From: Stenotrophomonas sp. ZAC14D1_NAIMI4_1 | GTDB lineage: Bacteria > Pseudomonadota > Gammaproteobacteria > Xanthomonadales > Xanthomonadaceae | Length of the DNA stretch: 64,000 nt | Assembly: GCF_003086775.1 (NCBI RefSeq) | Contig: NZ_CP026001.1 | Span: 2,196,407 to 2,260,406 of the forward strand | Reading direction: 5' to 3' | In this document: one piece after another, positions 24,482 through 36,785 of the stretch | Layout: each line of letters begins with the position of its first letter | How positions within the stretch are numbered: the stretch's first letter is position 1 | Program-made: the position numbers and the translations under genes | The notes under the pieces: generated by a model | The model's input: the letters and a program-made list of their open reading frames with translations, nothing else | Told to the model about the DNA's origin: nothing | Databases searched by the model: none

Positions 24482-26158
24482 TTACGGGGCGGGCGTATCG
24501 CGCAGTTCGCGGCGCAGGATCTTGCCCACGTTGGTCTTCGGCAGTTCCTTACGGAATTCCACGATCCGGGGGTGCTTGTAGCCGGTGAGATTGGCCCGTG
24601 CGTGTTCCTTGACCATTTCGGCGGTCAGGTTCGGGTCCTTCTTCACGATGACCACCTTCACGACTTCACCGGACTTCTCGTCCGGTACACCGACGGCGGC
24701 CACTTCCAGCACGCCCGGCATCATCGCGATGACGTCCTCGACTTCGTTCGGGTACACGTTGAAGCCGGACACCAGGATCATGTCCTTCTTGCGGTCGACG
24801 ATGTAGAAGAAGCCCTGCTCGTCCATCTTCGCCATGTCGCCGGTGTGCAGCCACTGGTCGGCATCGATGGCGGTGGCGGTCTCGTCGGGGCGCTGCCAGT
24901 AGCCCTTCATCACCTGCGGGCCGCGGATGCACAGCTCGCCCACCTCGCCCATGGCCAGGACATTGCCGTTGTCGTCCTTGATGCAGGCATCGGTGGACGG
25001 GATCGGCAGGCCGATGGCGCCGTTGTATTCCTTCAGGTCCAGCGGGTTGATGCAGGCCGCCGGCGAGGTCTCGGTCAGGCCGTAGGCCTCGACCAGGGTC
25101 ACCCCGGTCACCTTCTTCCAGCGCTCGGCCACCGCACGCTGCACGGCCATGCCGCCACCCAGGGTCACCTTCAGCGAGGAGAAGTCGACAGTGTCGAAGC
25201 CGGGGGTGTTGAGCAGGCCGTTGAACAGGGTGTTGACGCCGGTGATGGCGGTGAAGCGCACCGACTTGAGCTCCTTGACGAAGCCCTTCATGTCGCGCGG
25301 GTTGGTGATGAGGTGGTTGCAGCCGCCAAACTTCATGAAGACCAGGCCGTTGGCCGTCAACGCGAAGATGTGGTACAGCGGCAGGGCAGTGATGATCCAC
25401 TCCTTGCCCGGCTCGATGCCCGACGCGCCGATCCAGGCCGAAGCCTGCTGCATGTTGGCGATCAGGTTGCGGTTGGTCAGCATCGCACCCTTGGCGACGC
25501 CGGTGGTGCCGCCGGTGTACTGCAGGAACGCGACGTCGTCGTGGTCGATCTCGACCTTGGGCAGGGTGTGGCGGCTGCCGAGCTTGAGTGCCTGGCGGAA
25601 GCGGACCGCACCCTTCAGATGGTAGTTGGGCACCATCTTCTTGACGTACTTGAGCACGAAATTGACGATCGTGCCCTTGAGGCCGAGCAGGTCGCCCAGG
25701 CCGGTGGTGATGACGTGCTTGACCGGGGTGTCGGCGATGACCTGCTGGACCGTGTCACCGAAGTTGTCCACCACCACCAGCGCACTGACGCCGGCGTCGA
25801 CCAGCTGGTGCTTCAGCTCGCGCGCGGTGTACAGCGGGTTGACGTTGACCACGGTCAGGCCGGCGCGCAGCACGCCGAAGGTGGCGATGGGGTACTGCAG
25901 GCAGTTGGGCATCATCAGGGCGACGCGGTCACCCTTCTTGAGCTTGAGCTCACCCAGCAGGTAGGCGGCGAACTGCTCGACCAGGGCATCGGTTTCGCCG
26001 TAGGTGAGGACCTTGCCGAAACTGGAGTAGGCGGGACGGTCGCGGAATTTCGCGACGGAAGCGTCGAAGACCGAAGCTACCGAATGGAACTCGTTGATGT
26101 CGATTTCGGCGGGAACGCCTTTCGGATAGCTCTGCAGCCAGGGACGATCCAGACTCAT
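24482..26158 (-). CDS. rpfB: RpfB, long-chain fatty acyl-CoA ligase (FadD-like)
   Basis: The protein has 558 aa. The ATG has AGGAGGGGG six bases upstream. AMP-binding motifs are [17 protein letters not shown] and [10 protein letters not shown], and the C-terminal [20 protein letters not shown] segment contains the FadD Lys region. It activates free fatty acids to acyl-CoA; in Xanthomonas RpfB takes part in DSF turnover and fatty acid uptake. Upstream of rpfF on the same strand, but a strong hairpin with a T-run lies between them. Confidence 0.92.
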   Translation of the reverse strand: MSLDRPWLQSYPKGVPAEIDINEFHSVASVFDASVAKFRDRPAYSSFGKVLTYGETDALVEQFAAYLLGELKLKKGDRVALMMPNCLQYPIATFGVLRAGLTVVNVNPLYTARELKHQLVDAGVSALVVVDNFGDTVQQVIADTPVKHVITTGLGDLLGLKGTIVNFVLKYVKKMVPNYHLKGAVRFRQALKLGSRHTLPKVEIDHDDVAFLQYTGGTTGVAKGAMLTNRNLIANMQQASAWIGASGIEPGKEWIITALPLYHIFALTANGLVFMKFGGCNHLITNPRDMKGFVKELKSVRFTAITGVNTLFNGLLNTPGFDTVDFSSLKVTLGGGMAVQRAVAERWKKVTGVTLVEAYGLTETSPAACINPLDLKEYNGAIGLPIPSTDACIKDDNGNVLAMGEVGELCIRGPQVMKGYWQRPDETATAIDADQWLHTGDMAKMDEQGFFYIVDRKKDMILVSGFNVYPNEVEDVIAMMPGVLEVAAVGVPDEKSGEVVKVVIVKKDPNLTAEMVKEHARANLTGYKHPRIVEFRKELPKTNVGKILRRELRDTPAP

Positions 26159-26271
26159 ATTCCCCCTCCAGGAATCGTTTTTGATGGGTGCGGCGCGGAC
26201 AGTATCCGCCAGAACCGCTCGCAGCAGCATACCGTTCCGTAGGGAAAACGCGAAGGGGGCGTCTGTGTCCG

Positions 26272-26324
26272 GTAGTGCCGGCCGCTGGCCGGCACTGAAG
26301 GAGCCGGCCAGCGGCCGGCACTAC
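26272..26324. repeat. SMAG (GTAG) repeat, inverted pair
   Basis: GTAGTGCCGGCCGCTGGCCG at the left, and the same unit reversed, ending in GGCACTAC, at the right, in the gap between rpfB and betA. Confidence 0.8.
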
Positions 26325-26348
26325 CCGAAGGATTGACAGGCGTATGCG

Positions 26349-28031
26349 TCAGCTGCGGCTGCGCGCCGGGGCGCCGTTGGCCTTGTAATAGGGCGCGGTG
26401 CTGCGCGGCAGCGGGCTGCGGCCACGGATCACGTCGGCCAGCTTCTCGGCGATCATGATGGTCGGCGCGTTGAGGTTGCCGGTGACCACCTGCGGCATGA
26501 TCGAGGCATCGACGATGCGCAGGCCTTCCAACCCGTGCACACGGCCCTGGCCGTCGACCACCGCCATCGGATCATCGGCGTGGCCCATCTTGTTGGTGCA
26601 CGAGGGGTGGTAGGCCGTCTCGGCGTGCTCGCGGACGAAACCGTCGATCTGTGCGTCGGTCTGCAGCTCGCGGCCCGGCGAAATCTCGCGGCCGCTGTAC
26701 GGCGCCAGCGCCGGCTGCGCAAAGATCTCGCGGGTGATGCGGATGGCGGCGCGGAACTCGCGCCAGTCCTGCTCGTGCGACATGTAGTTGAACAGGATGC
26801 TGGGGTGCACGCGCGGATCCTTGGACACCACCTGCACGCGGCCGCGGCTGGGCGAGCGCATCGAGCCGACGTGCATCTGGAAGCTGTGCGCCTTGATCGG
26901 GTTGGAGCCGTTGTAATTGATCGCCACCGGCAGGAAGTGGTACTGCAGGTTCGGCCAGTCGAAGGCCTCGTCGCTGCGGATGAAGCCACCGGCTTCGAAC
27001 TGGTTGCTGGCGCCGATGCCGGTGCCCATGAACAGCCATTCGGCGCCGATGGCCGGCTGGTTGTGCAGCTTCAGCGCCGGGGCCAGCGATACCGGTTTCT
27101 TGCACTCGTACTGCAGGTACATCTCGAGGTGATCCTGCAGGTTGGCGCCGACACCCGGCAGGTGGTGCACCAGGTCGATGTCCAGGCTGCGCAGCAGGTC
27201 GGCCGGGCCGACGCCGGAGCGCTGCAGGATCTGCGGCGAGGCGATGGCGCCGCCGCACAGCAGCACTTCGCGGCGTGCAGTGGCACGCTGCGGCTGGTCG
27301 TTGTGCAGCCACTGCACGCCGACCGCGCGCTTGCCTGAGAACAGGATGCGATCGGTGAGGGCGTGGGTGACGATGGTCAGGTTCGGGCGCGGCTTGGCCA
27401 GGTCCAGGTAGCCACGGGCGGTGCTGGAGCGGCGGCCCTGCGGGGTCACCGTGCGGTCCATCGGGCCGAAGCCTTCCTGCTGGTAGCCGTTGAGGTCGTC
27501 GGTGCGCGGGTAGCCGGCCTGCACGCCGGCTTCGACCATGGCAGCGAACAGTTCGTTGTTGCCGGCCTTCGGCGTGGTCACCCGCAGCGGGCCATCGCCG
27601 CCGTGGTAGTCGTTGGCGCCGATGTCGCGGGTCTCAGCCTTGCGAAAGTAGGGCAGGCAGTCCAGGTAGGTCCAGTCTTCCAGGCCGGGCATGCTGGCCC
27701 AGTGGTCATAGTCCATCGCGTTGCCGCGGATGTAGCACATGCCGTTGATGAGCGATGAGCCGCCCAGGCCCTTGCCGCGGCCGCAATCCATGCGGCGGTT
27801 GTTCATGAAGGGCTCCGGGTCGGTCTTGTACGCCCAGTTGTAGCGCTTGCCCTGCAGCGGGTAGGCCAGTGCGGCCGGCATCTGGGTGCGGAAGTCGAGG
27901 CGGTAATCCGGGCCACCGGCTTCCAGCAGCAGCACGCTGACATCGGCATCCTCGGTGAGGCGGGTGGCCAGCACGTTGCCGGCCGAACCAGCGCCGATGA
28001 TGATGTAGTCGTACTCGTTGGGGGTGCTCAT
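26349..28031 (-). CDS. betA: Choline dehydrogenase (GMC oxidoreductase)
   Basis: The protein has 560 aa. The FAD-binding Rossmann motif is [16 protein letters not shown] at the N-terminus, GMC signature 1 is [20 protein letters not shown], and the active-site His is in [11 protein letters not shown] near the C-terminus. It oxidises choline to betaine aldehyde at the membrane and can oxidise the aldehyde further. It is the last gene of the betI-betB-betA operon on the minus strand. No choline transporter gene (betT) is found beside it. Confidence 0.93.
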   Translation of the reverse strand: MSTPNEYDYIIIGAGSAGNVLATRLTEDADVSVLLLEAGGPDYRLDFRTQMPAALAYPLQGKRYNWAYKTDPEPFMNNRRMDCGRGKGLGGSSLINGMCYIRGNAMDYDHWASMPGLEDWTYLDCLPYFRKAETRDIGANDYHGGDGPLRVTTPKAGNNELFAAMVEAGVQAGYPRTDDLNGYQQEGFGPMDRTVTPQGRRSSTARGYLDLAKPRPNLTIVTHALTDRILFSGKRAVGVQWLHNDQPQRATARREVLLCGGAIASPQILQRSGVGPADLLRSLDIDLVHHLPGVGANLQDHLEMYLQYECKKPVSLAPALKLHNQPAIGAEWLFMGTGIGASNQFEAGGFIRSDEAFDWPNLQYHFLPVAINYNGSNPIKAHSFQMHVGSMRSPSRGRVQVVSKDPRVHPSILFNYMSHEQDWREFRAAIRITREIFAQPALAPYSGREISPGRELQTDAQIDGFVREHAETAYHPSCTNKMGHADDPMAVVDGQGRVHGLEGLRIVDASIMPQVVTGNLNAPTIMIAEKLADVIRGRSPLPRSTAPYYKANGAPARSRS

Positions 28032-28112
28032 GTTGGTTCTCCTGCGGGCCGGGACGCGCGTTGCGCAGGCCTCCCGGCGGGAATGTCGATCCAGCGCGCG
28101 TTGGCGCCGGCT

Positions 28113-29585
28113 TCAGAACACGCTGGCGTAGTCGCCCAGCTCGACCTGCACCGACTTGATGCGGGTGTAGTGGCCGAGCGTGGACAGGCCGTTCTCGCGG
28201 CCGACGCCGGATTGCTTGTAGCCACCTACCGGCATTTCCGCCGGCGATTCGCCCCAGGTGTTGATCCAGCAGATGCCGGCTTCGAGGCGGTGGATGATGC
28301 GATGGGCGCGGCTGATGTCCCGGCTGATCACGCCGGCAGCGAGGCCGAAGGTGGTGTCGTTGGCGCGGCGGATGGCTTCCTCCTCGTCGTCGTAGGCGAG
28401 GATGCTCATCACCGGCCCGAAGATCTCCTCGCGGACGATGGTCATGTCATCGCGGCAGTCGGAGAACACGGTCGGCAGCACGTAGGCACCTTCGGCCAGT
28501 GCGCCTTCCCCGGCACGGCCACCGCCGGCCAGCAGGCGCGCGCCTTCGGCCTTGCCGCTCTCGATGTAGCGCAGCACGTTCTGCATGTGCGGGAAGCTGA
28601 CCATGGGGCCGAAGTTGGTGTCGGCCGCCTGCGGGTCGCCGATGCGGATGCGCTTCACGCGCTCGACTACGGCGGCTTCGAACGCGGCCAGCAGGGCGCG
28701 CGGCACGAACACGCGGGTGCCGTTGGTGCAGACCTGGCCGGAGCTGAAGAAATTGGCCATCACCGCGATGTCGGCGGCGCGATCCAGGTCGGCGTCATCG
28801 CAGATGACCAGCGGCGACTTGCCGCCCAGTTCCATGGTCACTTCCTTCAACGAGGAGGACGCGGCCGCGGCCATCACCTTCTTGCCGGTGGCCACGCCGC
28901 CGGTGAAGGAGATCTTCTCGATCACCGGATGCTCGGTGAGCCAGTTGCCGATCTCGCCGCCCGGGCCCTGCACCACGTTGAACACGCCGTCCGGAACGCC
29001 GGCTTCGGTGTAGATCTCGGCCAGCTTCAGCGCGGTCAGCGGGGTCACTTCGGAGGGCTTGAACACCATGGCGTTGCCGGCGGCCAGCGCAGGCGCCGAT
29101 TTCCACAGCGCGATCTGGATCGGGTAGTTCCAGGCACCGATGCCGGCGACCACGCCCAGCGGTTCGCGGCGCGTGTAGAAGAAGCTCGATTCGCGCAGCG
29201 GCAGCTGGATGCCTTCGATGGCGGTGGCCAGGCCGGCGTAGTACTCCAGCACATCGGCGCCGGTGACGATGTCCACCGTGGTGGTTTCGGCCAGCGCCTT
29301 GCCGGTGTCCAGGGTTTCCAGCCGGGCCAGCTCATCGTTGCGCTCGCGCAGGATATCGACGGCGCGGCGCAGGATGCGCGAGCGCTCCATCGCCGTCATC
29401 GCCGCCCAGACCTTCTGTCCTTCGGCGGCACTCTGCACCGCGCGTTCGACGTCGGCCTGGCTGGCGATCTGCACCTCGGCCAGCACCTCGCCGTTGGCCG
29501 GGTTGATGCTCTGGAAGGTCTTGCCGCTGGTGGCGTCGACGCGTTGACCGTGGATGTAGAGCTGCTGTACGGGCAGGGGGGACAT
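28113..29585 (-). CDS. betB: Betaine-aldehyde dehydrogenase
   Basis: The protein has 490 aa, the typical length. Motifs: [31 protein letters not shown] with the general-base Glu, [14 protein letters not shown] with the catalytic Cys, and the C-terminal [13 protein letters not shown]. It converts betaine aldehyde to glycine betaine with NAD(P). It lies between betI (43 bp away) and betA (81 bp), supporting co-transcription. The product is an osmoprotectant. Confidence 0.94.
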   Translation of the reverse strand: MSPLPVQQLYIHGQRVDATSGKTFQSINPANGEVLAEVQIASQADVERAVQSAAEGQKVWAAMTAMERSRILRRAVDILRERNDELARLETLDTGKALAETTTVDIVTGADVLEYYAGLATAIEGIQLPLRESSFFYTRREPLGVVAGIGAWNYPIQIALWKSAPALAAGNAMVFKPSEVTPLTALKLAEIYTEAGVPDGVFNVVQGPGGEIGNWLTEHPVIEKISFTGGVATGKKVMAAAASSSLKEVTMELGGKSPLVICDDADLDRAADIAVMANFFSSGQVCTNGTRVFVPRALLAAFEAAVVERVKRIRIGDPQAADTNFGPMVSFPHMQNVLRYIESGKAEGARLLAGGGRAGEGALAEGAYVLPTVFSDCRDDMTIVREEIFGPVMSILAYDDEEEAIRRANDTTFGLAAGVISRDISRAHRIIHRLEAGICWINTWGESPAEMPVGGYKQSGVGRENGLSTLGHYTRIKSVQVELGDYASVF

Positions 29586-29627
29586 GGGGGCACTCCTGGA
29601 AACAAAGGGGGAAGGGCTTGAGGCTGC

Positions 29628-30218
29628 TTATACGCCCTCGGGCTGCAGCTGGAAGTCGATATAGGCGTAGGCCAGCGCGCGTGCGGCGGCGGTGTCGAAC
29701 GGGCCGCCCACCAGGCTGCCGCGCAGCCACAGGCCGTCGATCATCGCGGCCAGCCCGCGCGCGGCGTCGCGGGCGCGTCCGGCGGGCAGCGCGCGGTGGA
29801 ACTGATGGGCCAGGTTGGAATACAGCCGCTGGTCGTTGATGCGCTGCAGGCGGGCCAGTTCCGGCTGGTGCATGCTCGCCGCCCAGAAGGTCAGCCAGAC
29901 GCGCATGGCCGGGCCGCTGGTCTGGGTCTGGTCGAAGTTGCCATCGACCAGGGCGCGCAGCTGGGCTCGCGGGTCTGCATCGGCGCGGGCCCGGCAGTGG
30001 GCGAACGCGTCCTTCAGTTCATTGAGGATCTGCCGCATGGCCGCGTTGAGCAGGCCGGCCTTGTCGCCGAAGTAGTGGGCGACGATGCCGGTGGACAGGC
30101 CGGCCTGGCGGGCGATGGTGGCCACGGTGGCATCGGCCAGGCCGATATCGTGGATGACCTGGAAGGTGGCCTGGATCAGCTGCTCGCGGCGGATGGGTTC
30201 GATGCCTTTCTTCGGCAC
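29628..30218 (-). CDS. betI: BetI, TetR-family choline-responsive repressor
   Basis: The protein has 196 aa. The N-terminal TetR HTH spans about residues 10-55 (ATVATIARQAGLSTGIVAHY), and the family-specific start MPKKGIEPIRREQLI is present. It represses the bet genes in the absence of choline. First gene of betIBA; a 28-bp perfect palindrome 48 bp upstream is the likely operator. Confidence 0.95.
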   Translation of the reverse strand: MPKKGIEPIRREQLIQATFQVIHDIGLADATVATIARQAGLSTGIVAHYFGDKAGLLNAAMRQILNELKDAFAHCRARADADPRAQLRALVDGNFDQTQTSGPAMRVWLTFWAASMHQPELARLQRINDQRLYSNLAHQFHRALPAGRARDAARGLAAMIDGLWLRGSLVGGPFDTAAARALAYAYIDFQLQPEGV

Positions 30219-30265
30219 GGTCTCACCTGGGGCATGGGCGTTGGCCCGAGGTGGACAGTATCGCG

Positions 30266-30293
30266 TTTGTTGATTGAACGTTCAATCAACAAA
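30266..30293. promoter_or_regulatory. Probable BetI operator
   Basis: TTTGTTGATTGAAC followed directly by its reverse complement GTTCAATCAACAAA gives a 28-bp perfect palindrome 48 bp upstream of betI. Its central TTGAACGTTCAA resembles known BetI and TetR-type sites. Confidence 0.8.
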
Positions 30294-30333
30294 CAGTGAA
30301 GCCAGTGTGGACATCGGGGCTGTACCCCCGGGT

Positions 30334-30966
30334 TTACAGGCGGAGGGCGGCTTCCAGCAGGGGGGCGGCCCAGGCGGGCGTGGCCGCCAGCTGGGCAAGG
30401 TCGTCCGCTTCGGGGTACAGCACCTGGCCATCCTCCATCTGCAGCAGCAGCTGCGGATCGGGCACGGCCTCGCCGGGGGCGGCATCGGCGCTGTTGTCGT
30501 AGACCTGCAACTGGGCCAGCACCGGCATCAGCCGCACCAGGTTCTGCTGGGCCAGTGGCCAGCGCCGGCGGATGTCGGCCTCGTTGATGGGGTGGCCGCC
30601 GCTGCGCACCCGTGCCTGCACGCGCGCGATGTGCTGCTCCGGGCTGGACAGCCCGCAGAACCACATCAGCACGTCGTGGCTGTGGCTGGCTTCATGCAGC
30701 AGGGCGGCGATGGAATTGCCGCCCAGGGTGGTTTCGAAGGCATGGTTGTGGCCCCGTTCGAGGGCATCGCGGATGCGGTTGACGCCTTCCTGCCAGGCCT
30801 GGGCGTTGGCCTCGGCCTGGGACTGGCCCGACAGCTCGCGCAGGCCACGGGCGAACGTATCCGGATTGAACCAGTCCAGCCCGGCCTCGCGCAGTACGTG
30901 GCCGCCCACCGAACTCTTGCCGGCGCCGTTGACGCCGGCAAGGACGTACAGGAACGGTCGAGACAT
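30334..30966 (-). CDS. Zeta-toxin-like P-loop kinase
   Basis: The protein has 210 aa. It has the Walker A motif AGVNGAGKSSVGG, and the next block DWFNPDTFARGL followed by FETTLGGNS is the zeta-toxin/AAA_33 pattern. RVRSGGHPINEADIRRRW contains the conserved Arg residues after GGH. Zeta-type toxins phosphorylate UDP-sugars and block cell-wall synthesis, but many chromosomal relatives have other substrates. Its ATG overlaps the stop of the Phd-like gene by one base (TGATG), which strongly suggests a toxin-antitoxin module. Confidence 0.78.
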   Translation of the reverse strand: MSRPFLYVLAGVNGAGKSSVGGHVLREAGLDWFNPDTFARGLRELSGQSQAEANAQAWQEGVNRIRDALERGHNHAFETTLGGNSIAALLHEASHSHDVLMWFCGLSSPEQHIARVQARVRSGGHPINEADIRRRWPLAQQNLVRLMPVLAQLQVYDNSADAAPGEAVPDPQLLLQMEDGQVLYPEADDLAQLAATPAWAAPLLEAALRL

Positions 30967-31340
30967 CAGTGCCCCGTGCCGGCCTTGACCTGCCCCTTCA
31001 GGCGCGCCGGGCGGCGCAGCAGCGCACGCGCGGTGTCACCGGACTGGGCCTGCTGCAGCACGGCCAGGCGCTGGTCGAAGCCGGCGCGCAGTTCGGCCAG
31101 GCCCGGGGCCTGCCCGCGCAGTTCGTCCAGCGAGGATTCCAGCGCTTCCACGCGGGCCTGCAGGGCGCGGTACTGCTCGATGGAGACGATGACCGCCTGC
31201 GGCTCGTTGTGGTTGGTGACCACCACCATGCGCTGGTCGCGGACCTCCTGCATGACCTTGCGCCAGTGCTCCTTCACCGACGAGGCGGTGGTGTGGGTCA
31301 GCTCGTTGATCGGGTCGAAGCGGACGGGCAGGTGAAGCAT
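30966..31340 (-). CDS. Phd/YefM-like antitoxin
   Basis: The protein has 124 aa from ATG 31340 (GGAG nine bases upstream); an upstream in-frame ATG at 31370 is less likely. The N-terminal Phd/YefM DNA-binding fold is visible in SSVKEHWRKVMQEVRDQRMV followed by VTNHNEPQAVIVSIEQYRAL. The C-terminal half is helical and charged, as expected for a toxin-binding arm. Pairing with a zeta-like kinase instead of Doc or YoeB is unusual. Autoregulation is likely, but no clear operator was seen. Confidence 0.75.
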   Translation of the reverse strand: MLHLPVRFDPINELTHTTASSVKEHWRKVMQEVRDQRMVVVTNHNEPQAVIVSIEQYRALQARVEALESSLDELRGQAPGLAELRAGFDQRLAVLQQAQSGDTARALLRRPARLKGQVKAGTGH

Positions 31341-31435
31341 GGCGGGGCTCCAGCGGGGGTATGGGCCCACCTTACGCCTGTTTCATGCGAATTGCATGAA
31401 TCGGGAAAAATATGAAAACCGTACGGATTGCAGAA

Positions 31436-31498
31436 ACGGCCGGATCGTTGTCGATCCGGCCGTTGTCCAACCGCCGCCGGGCACGGCCCGGCGCTACC
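31436..31498. repeat. Hairpin and SMAG unit downstream of the aconitase relic
   Basis: ACGGCCGGATCG (31437 on) pairs with CGATCCGGCCGT, and a GCCGGGCACGGCCCGGC unit ending in CTAC follows (31475-31497). The first stem may act as the original terminator of acnA on the minus strand. Confidence 0.55.
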
Positions 31499-31501
31499 AG
31501 C

Positions 31502-31558
31502 TTATTTGCTGGCCAGCTGGCGCAGCACGTACTGCAGCAGGCCGCCGTGGTGGGCGAG
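31502..31558 (-). pseudogene. Duplicated 3' end of an aconitase gene
   Basis: On the minus strand this encodes [16 protein letters not shown] and a TAA stop. Intact acnA, 152 bp away, ends [17 protein letters not shown] 39-bp stretch (31512-31550) is identical to 31664-31702. No start exists, so it is a relic and not a gene. Confidence 0.75.
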
Positions 31559-31653
31559 GAGGCGCGTTTGCGAACCACGGGTTCGCGCGCCTCCGCAGCG
31601 CCCCCGCGCTGGCGCGGGGGCCGGGCTTCCGCCCATTGGTGGCACGGGACGGT

Positions 31654-31663
<10 letters not shown>
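31551..31663. repeat. 113-bp hairpin-rich insert between the two acnA 3' ends
   Basis: The segment lies between 39-bp direct repeats. It holds two hairpins: GGAGGCGCG/GCGCCTCC with an inner GCGAACC/GGTTCGC stem (31557-31594), and GCCCCCGCG/CGCGGGGGC (about 31600-31621). It looks like a small mobile or duplicated palindromic unit. Confidence 0.5.
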
Positions 31664-34407
<2,744 letters not shown>

Positions 34408-34578
34408 GCGGGATGACTCCTCTTGCGGATGGCTTGCACTGGCCCACCGTGGCGGGCCTGCTTGCGTTTGCCGGTGGCGTTCCGGCCGCCGGATCCCCGC
34501 CAGTATGGCCGAGCGGGGAGGGCCCGAAACGCCCTTGGCGCAGGACGCAAGGTTACATGGCTGTATGTAGTGCCGATG

Positions 34579-35481
34579 TCACGGTTTGCCGCGCCACTGG
34601 CTCATCAGCATCTGCAGGAAGCGCTCGGCAGTGGGTGAGAGCAGGGCGCCGCGGCGGCGCACGATGCCGATGGTGCGCGACACCACCGGATTGCCGATCG
34701 GGCGGGTCACCAGGATCGGGTGGTCGCCATCGGGGGTGGCCATTTTCGGCAGCACCGAGACACCAATGCCGGCTTCGACCATGCCCAGGGACGTGGACAG
34801 GTGGGTCACTTCGTAGTGCCAGCTCAGCTTCAGGTTTTCGCGTGCCAGGGCGCCGTCGAGCAGGGTGCGGTTGCCGCTGGTGCGGTGCACGGTGATGAGC
34901 TGGTGCTGGGCCAGGTCGGCCCATTCGACCTTGCGCTTGCGGGCCAGCGGGTGGTCGCGGCGGCAGGCCAGCACGAAGGGGTCTTCGGCCAGTACGTCGA
35001 AATCCAGGTTGGGGTCGTTGGCCCCCATGAAGTTGATGCCGAATTCCACTTCGCCGCGTTCCACCGCCTGCAGGCCCTCGGTGGCCGGAATATCGAGGAT
35101 GCGGAAGCGCACGTTCGGGTGCGCCTCGTGGAAGCGTGCCATCACGCTGGGCAGGAAGTAGAACGCGGCCGTAGGCAGGCAGGCGATGGTGACCGTGGCG
35201 CCGCGGGTGTCCTCGCGGCCGCGCAGGGAAAACAACGAACCGTCGAACTCTTCCAGCATGCGCCGCACCAGCGGCAGCAGGTTCTCGCCGACGGCGGTGG
35301 TGCTGACGCTGCGCGTGGTGCGTTCCAGCAGGGGTGAGCCGACGGCCTGTTCCAGCTTCTGGATGCGGCGGCTGAGCGCTGGCTGCGATACGTGCAGGCT
35401 TTCAGCGGCGCGATGGAAGCTGCGTGTCTCGGCAACGAGAAGGAATGCGCGCAGGTCGAGGATTTCGCAATTGATGCTCAT
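34579..35481 (-). CDS. LysR-type transcriptional regulator
   Basis: The protein has 300 aa. The HTH is LDLRAFLLVAETRSFHRAAE, LHVSQPALSRRIQKLEQAVG; the substrate-binding domain follows from about residue 90. It is divergent from the PrpF/GalD-type gene with a 109-bp shared control region, so it probably regulates the isomerase/ABC/porin block. It could also act on acnA, which lies downstream in the same direction. The inducer is unknown. Confidence 0.85.
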   Translation of the reverse strand: MSINCEILDLRAFLLVAETRSFHRAAESLHVSQPALSRRIQKLEQAVGSPLLERTTRSVSTTAVGENLLPLVRRMLEEFDGSLFSLRGREDTRGATVTIACLPTAAFYFLPSVMARFHEAHPNVRFRILDIPATEGLQAVERGEVEFGINFMGANDPNLDFDVLAEDPFVLACRRDHPLARKRKVEWADLAQHQLITVHRTSGNRTLLDGALARENLKLSWHYEVTHLSTSLGMVEAGIGVSVLPKMATPDGDHPILVTRPIGNPVVSRTIGIVRRRGALLSPTAERFLQMLMSQWRGKP

Positions 35482-35590
35482 TGGGTATCAATCATCCAAA
35501 AATCAGCAATTCACAGATCAATCGGGGTCATGCCAGTATCGAATCACAGAGGGGGTATTCATCCCCTATACGCATCAATCTAGCACACGT
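35482..35590. promoter_or_regulatory. Divergent control region between LysR gene and isomerase gene
   Basis: This AT-richer 109-bp gap contains GGGGTATTCATCCCC (35552-35566), a GGGG/CCCC dyad that overlaps the likely promoter of the plus-strand operon and is a candidate LysR-regulator or repressor site. Confidence 0.4.
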
Positions 35591-36712
35591 ATGTCCAACG
35601 ATCTGCTCAGCATTCCCTGCGTACTCATGCGCGGCGGTACATCCAAAGGCCCCTTCTTCCTGGCATCCGACCTGCCGGCGGACACCGCCCAGCGCGACCG
35701 CCTGCTGCTGGAAGTGATGGGCTCGGGCCATCCGCTGCAGATCGACGGCATCGGTGGTGGCAACGCCCTGACCAGCAAGGTGGCGATCATCGACCGCTCC
35801 AGCCGCGATGATGCCGACGTGGACTATCTGTTCGCCCAGGTGCGGGTGGAGCAGCAGGTGGTGGATACCTCGCCCAACTGCGGCAACATGCTGGCCGCGG
35901 TCGGCCCATACGCCATCGAACGGGGCCTGGTGCAGGCGCAGGACCCGCAGACGTCGGTGCGCATCTTCAACGTCAACACCGGCAAGCTGATCGTGGCAAC
36001 GGTGGAAACCCCCGGCGGCGAAGTGGTCTACCGCGGCGATACGCGGATTGCCGGTGCGCCGGGCTCGGCCTCGCCGGTGCGGCTGTCCTTCCTGGATGCG
36101 GCCGGTGCCCGCACCGGCAAGCTGCTGCCCAGTGGCCACGCCCAGGAAACCATCGATGGCGTGGCGGTAAGCCTGGTGGACTGCGCGATGCCGATGATGC
36201 TGGTGCGCGCCGAGGACCTGGGCGTGCGTGGTGATGCGGCGCCCGCCGAACTGAATGCGGATGCGGTCTTTCTCGCCCGGCTGGAGGCGCTGCGCATCGA
36301 AGCCGGGGCCCGCATGGGCATCGCCGACGCCGGCAACAAGGTGATTCCCAAGCCGGTGCTGCTGTCTGCGCCGCAGCACGGCGGCCATCTGCAGGTGCGC
36401 TACTTCATGCCGCACCAGTGCCATACCGCGCTGGCGATCACCGGTGGGGTCGGCCTGGCCACGGCGGCGGTCACGCCAGGCACGCTGGCCAACACTTTCG
36501 TCGGATGCCTGGGCCTGCCCGGCAGCATTACCCTCGAACATCCGAGCGGGGCCCTGGATGTGGGCCTCAGCCGAAGCTCGGACGATGCGCCGGTGGTTGC
36601 CAGCGTGGTCCGTACCGCCCGCCGCCTGTTCGAAGGCCGCGTGTTCGCGACCTCGCCGGCAACCCCCGAGATCTGTTCCACCCAAGCCCGCCAATGGACT
36701 TCAGCGGCATGA
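35591..36712 (+). CDS. PrpF/GalD-family isomerase (4-oxalomesaconate tautomerase-like)
   Basis: The protein has 373 aa. It carries the family signature [10 protein letters not shown] near the N-terminus, QIDGIGGGNALTSKVA, the Cys in SPNCGNMLAAVGPYAIERG, and VRYFMPHQCHTALAITGGVG. The family has a diaminopimelate epimerase-like fold and shifts double bonds in unsaturated tri- or dicarboxylates (4-oxalomesaconate, trans-2-methylaconitate, trans-aconitate). It diverges clearly from the second paralogue at 47083. Its position between acnA and acnB, followed by an importer and porin, hints at an aconitate-type substrate; this is inference. Confidence 0.82.
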   Translation: MSNDLLSIPCVLMRGGTSKGPFFLASDLPADTAQRDRLLLEVMGSGHPLQIDGIGGGNALTSKVAIIDRSSRDDADVDYLFAQVRVEQQVVDTSPNCGNMLAAVGPYAIERGLVQAQDPQTSVRIFNVNTGKLIVATVETPGGEVVYRGDTRIAGAPGSASPVRLSFLDAAGARTGKLLPSGHAQETIDGVAVSLVDCAMPMMLVRAEDLGVRGDAAPAELNADAVFLARLEALRIEAGARMGIADAGNKVIPKPVLLSAPQHGGHLQVRYFMPHQCHTALAITGGVGLATAAVTPGTLANTFVGCLGLPGSITLEHPSGALDVGLSRSSDDAPVVASVVRTARRLFEGRVFATSPATPEICSTQARQWTSAA

Positions 36713-36785
36713 CCTGAAACCGGTCGGGCCCGCGCAGCCGCGCGTGGCCGGCCACCACAACGTAGATGCTTCACTCCTGGGAGGG

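Noticed and set aside
36444..36785. N-terminal extension of the ABC binding protein
   Set aside because: It overlaps the isomerase gene out of frame, and the lipoprotein signal begins only at 36786/36789.
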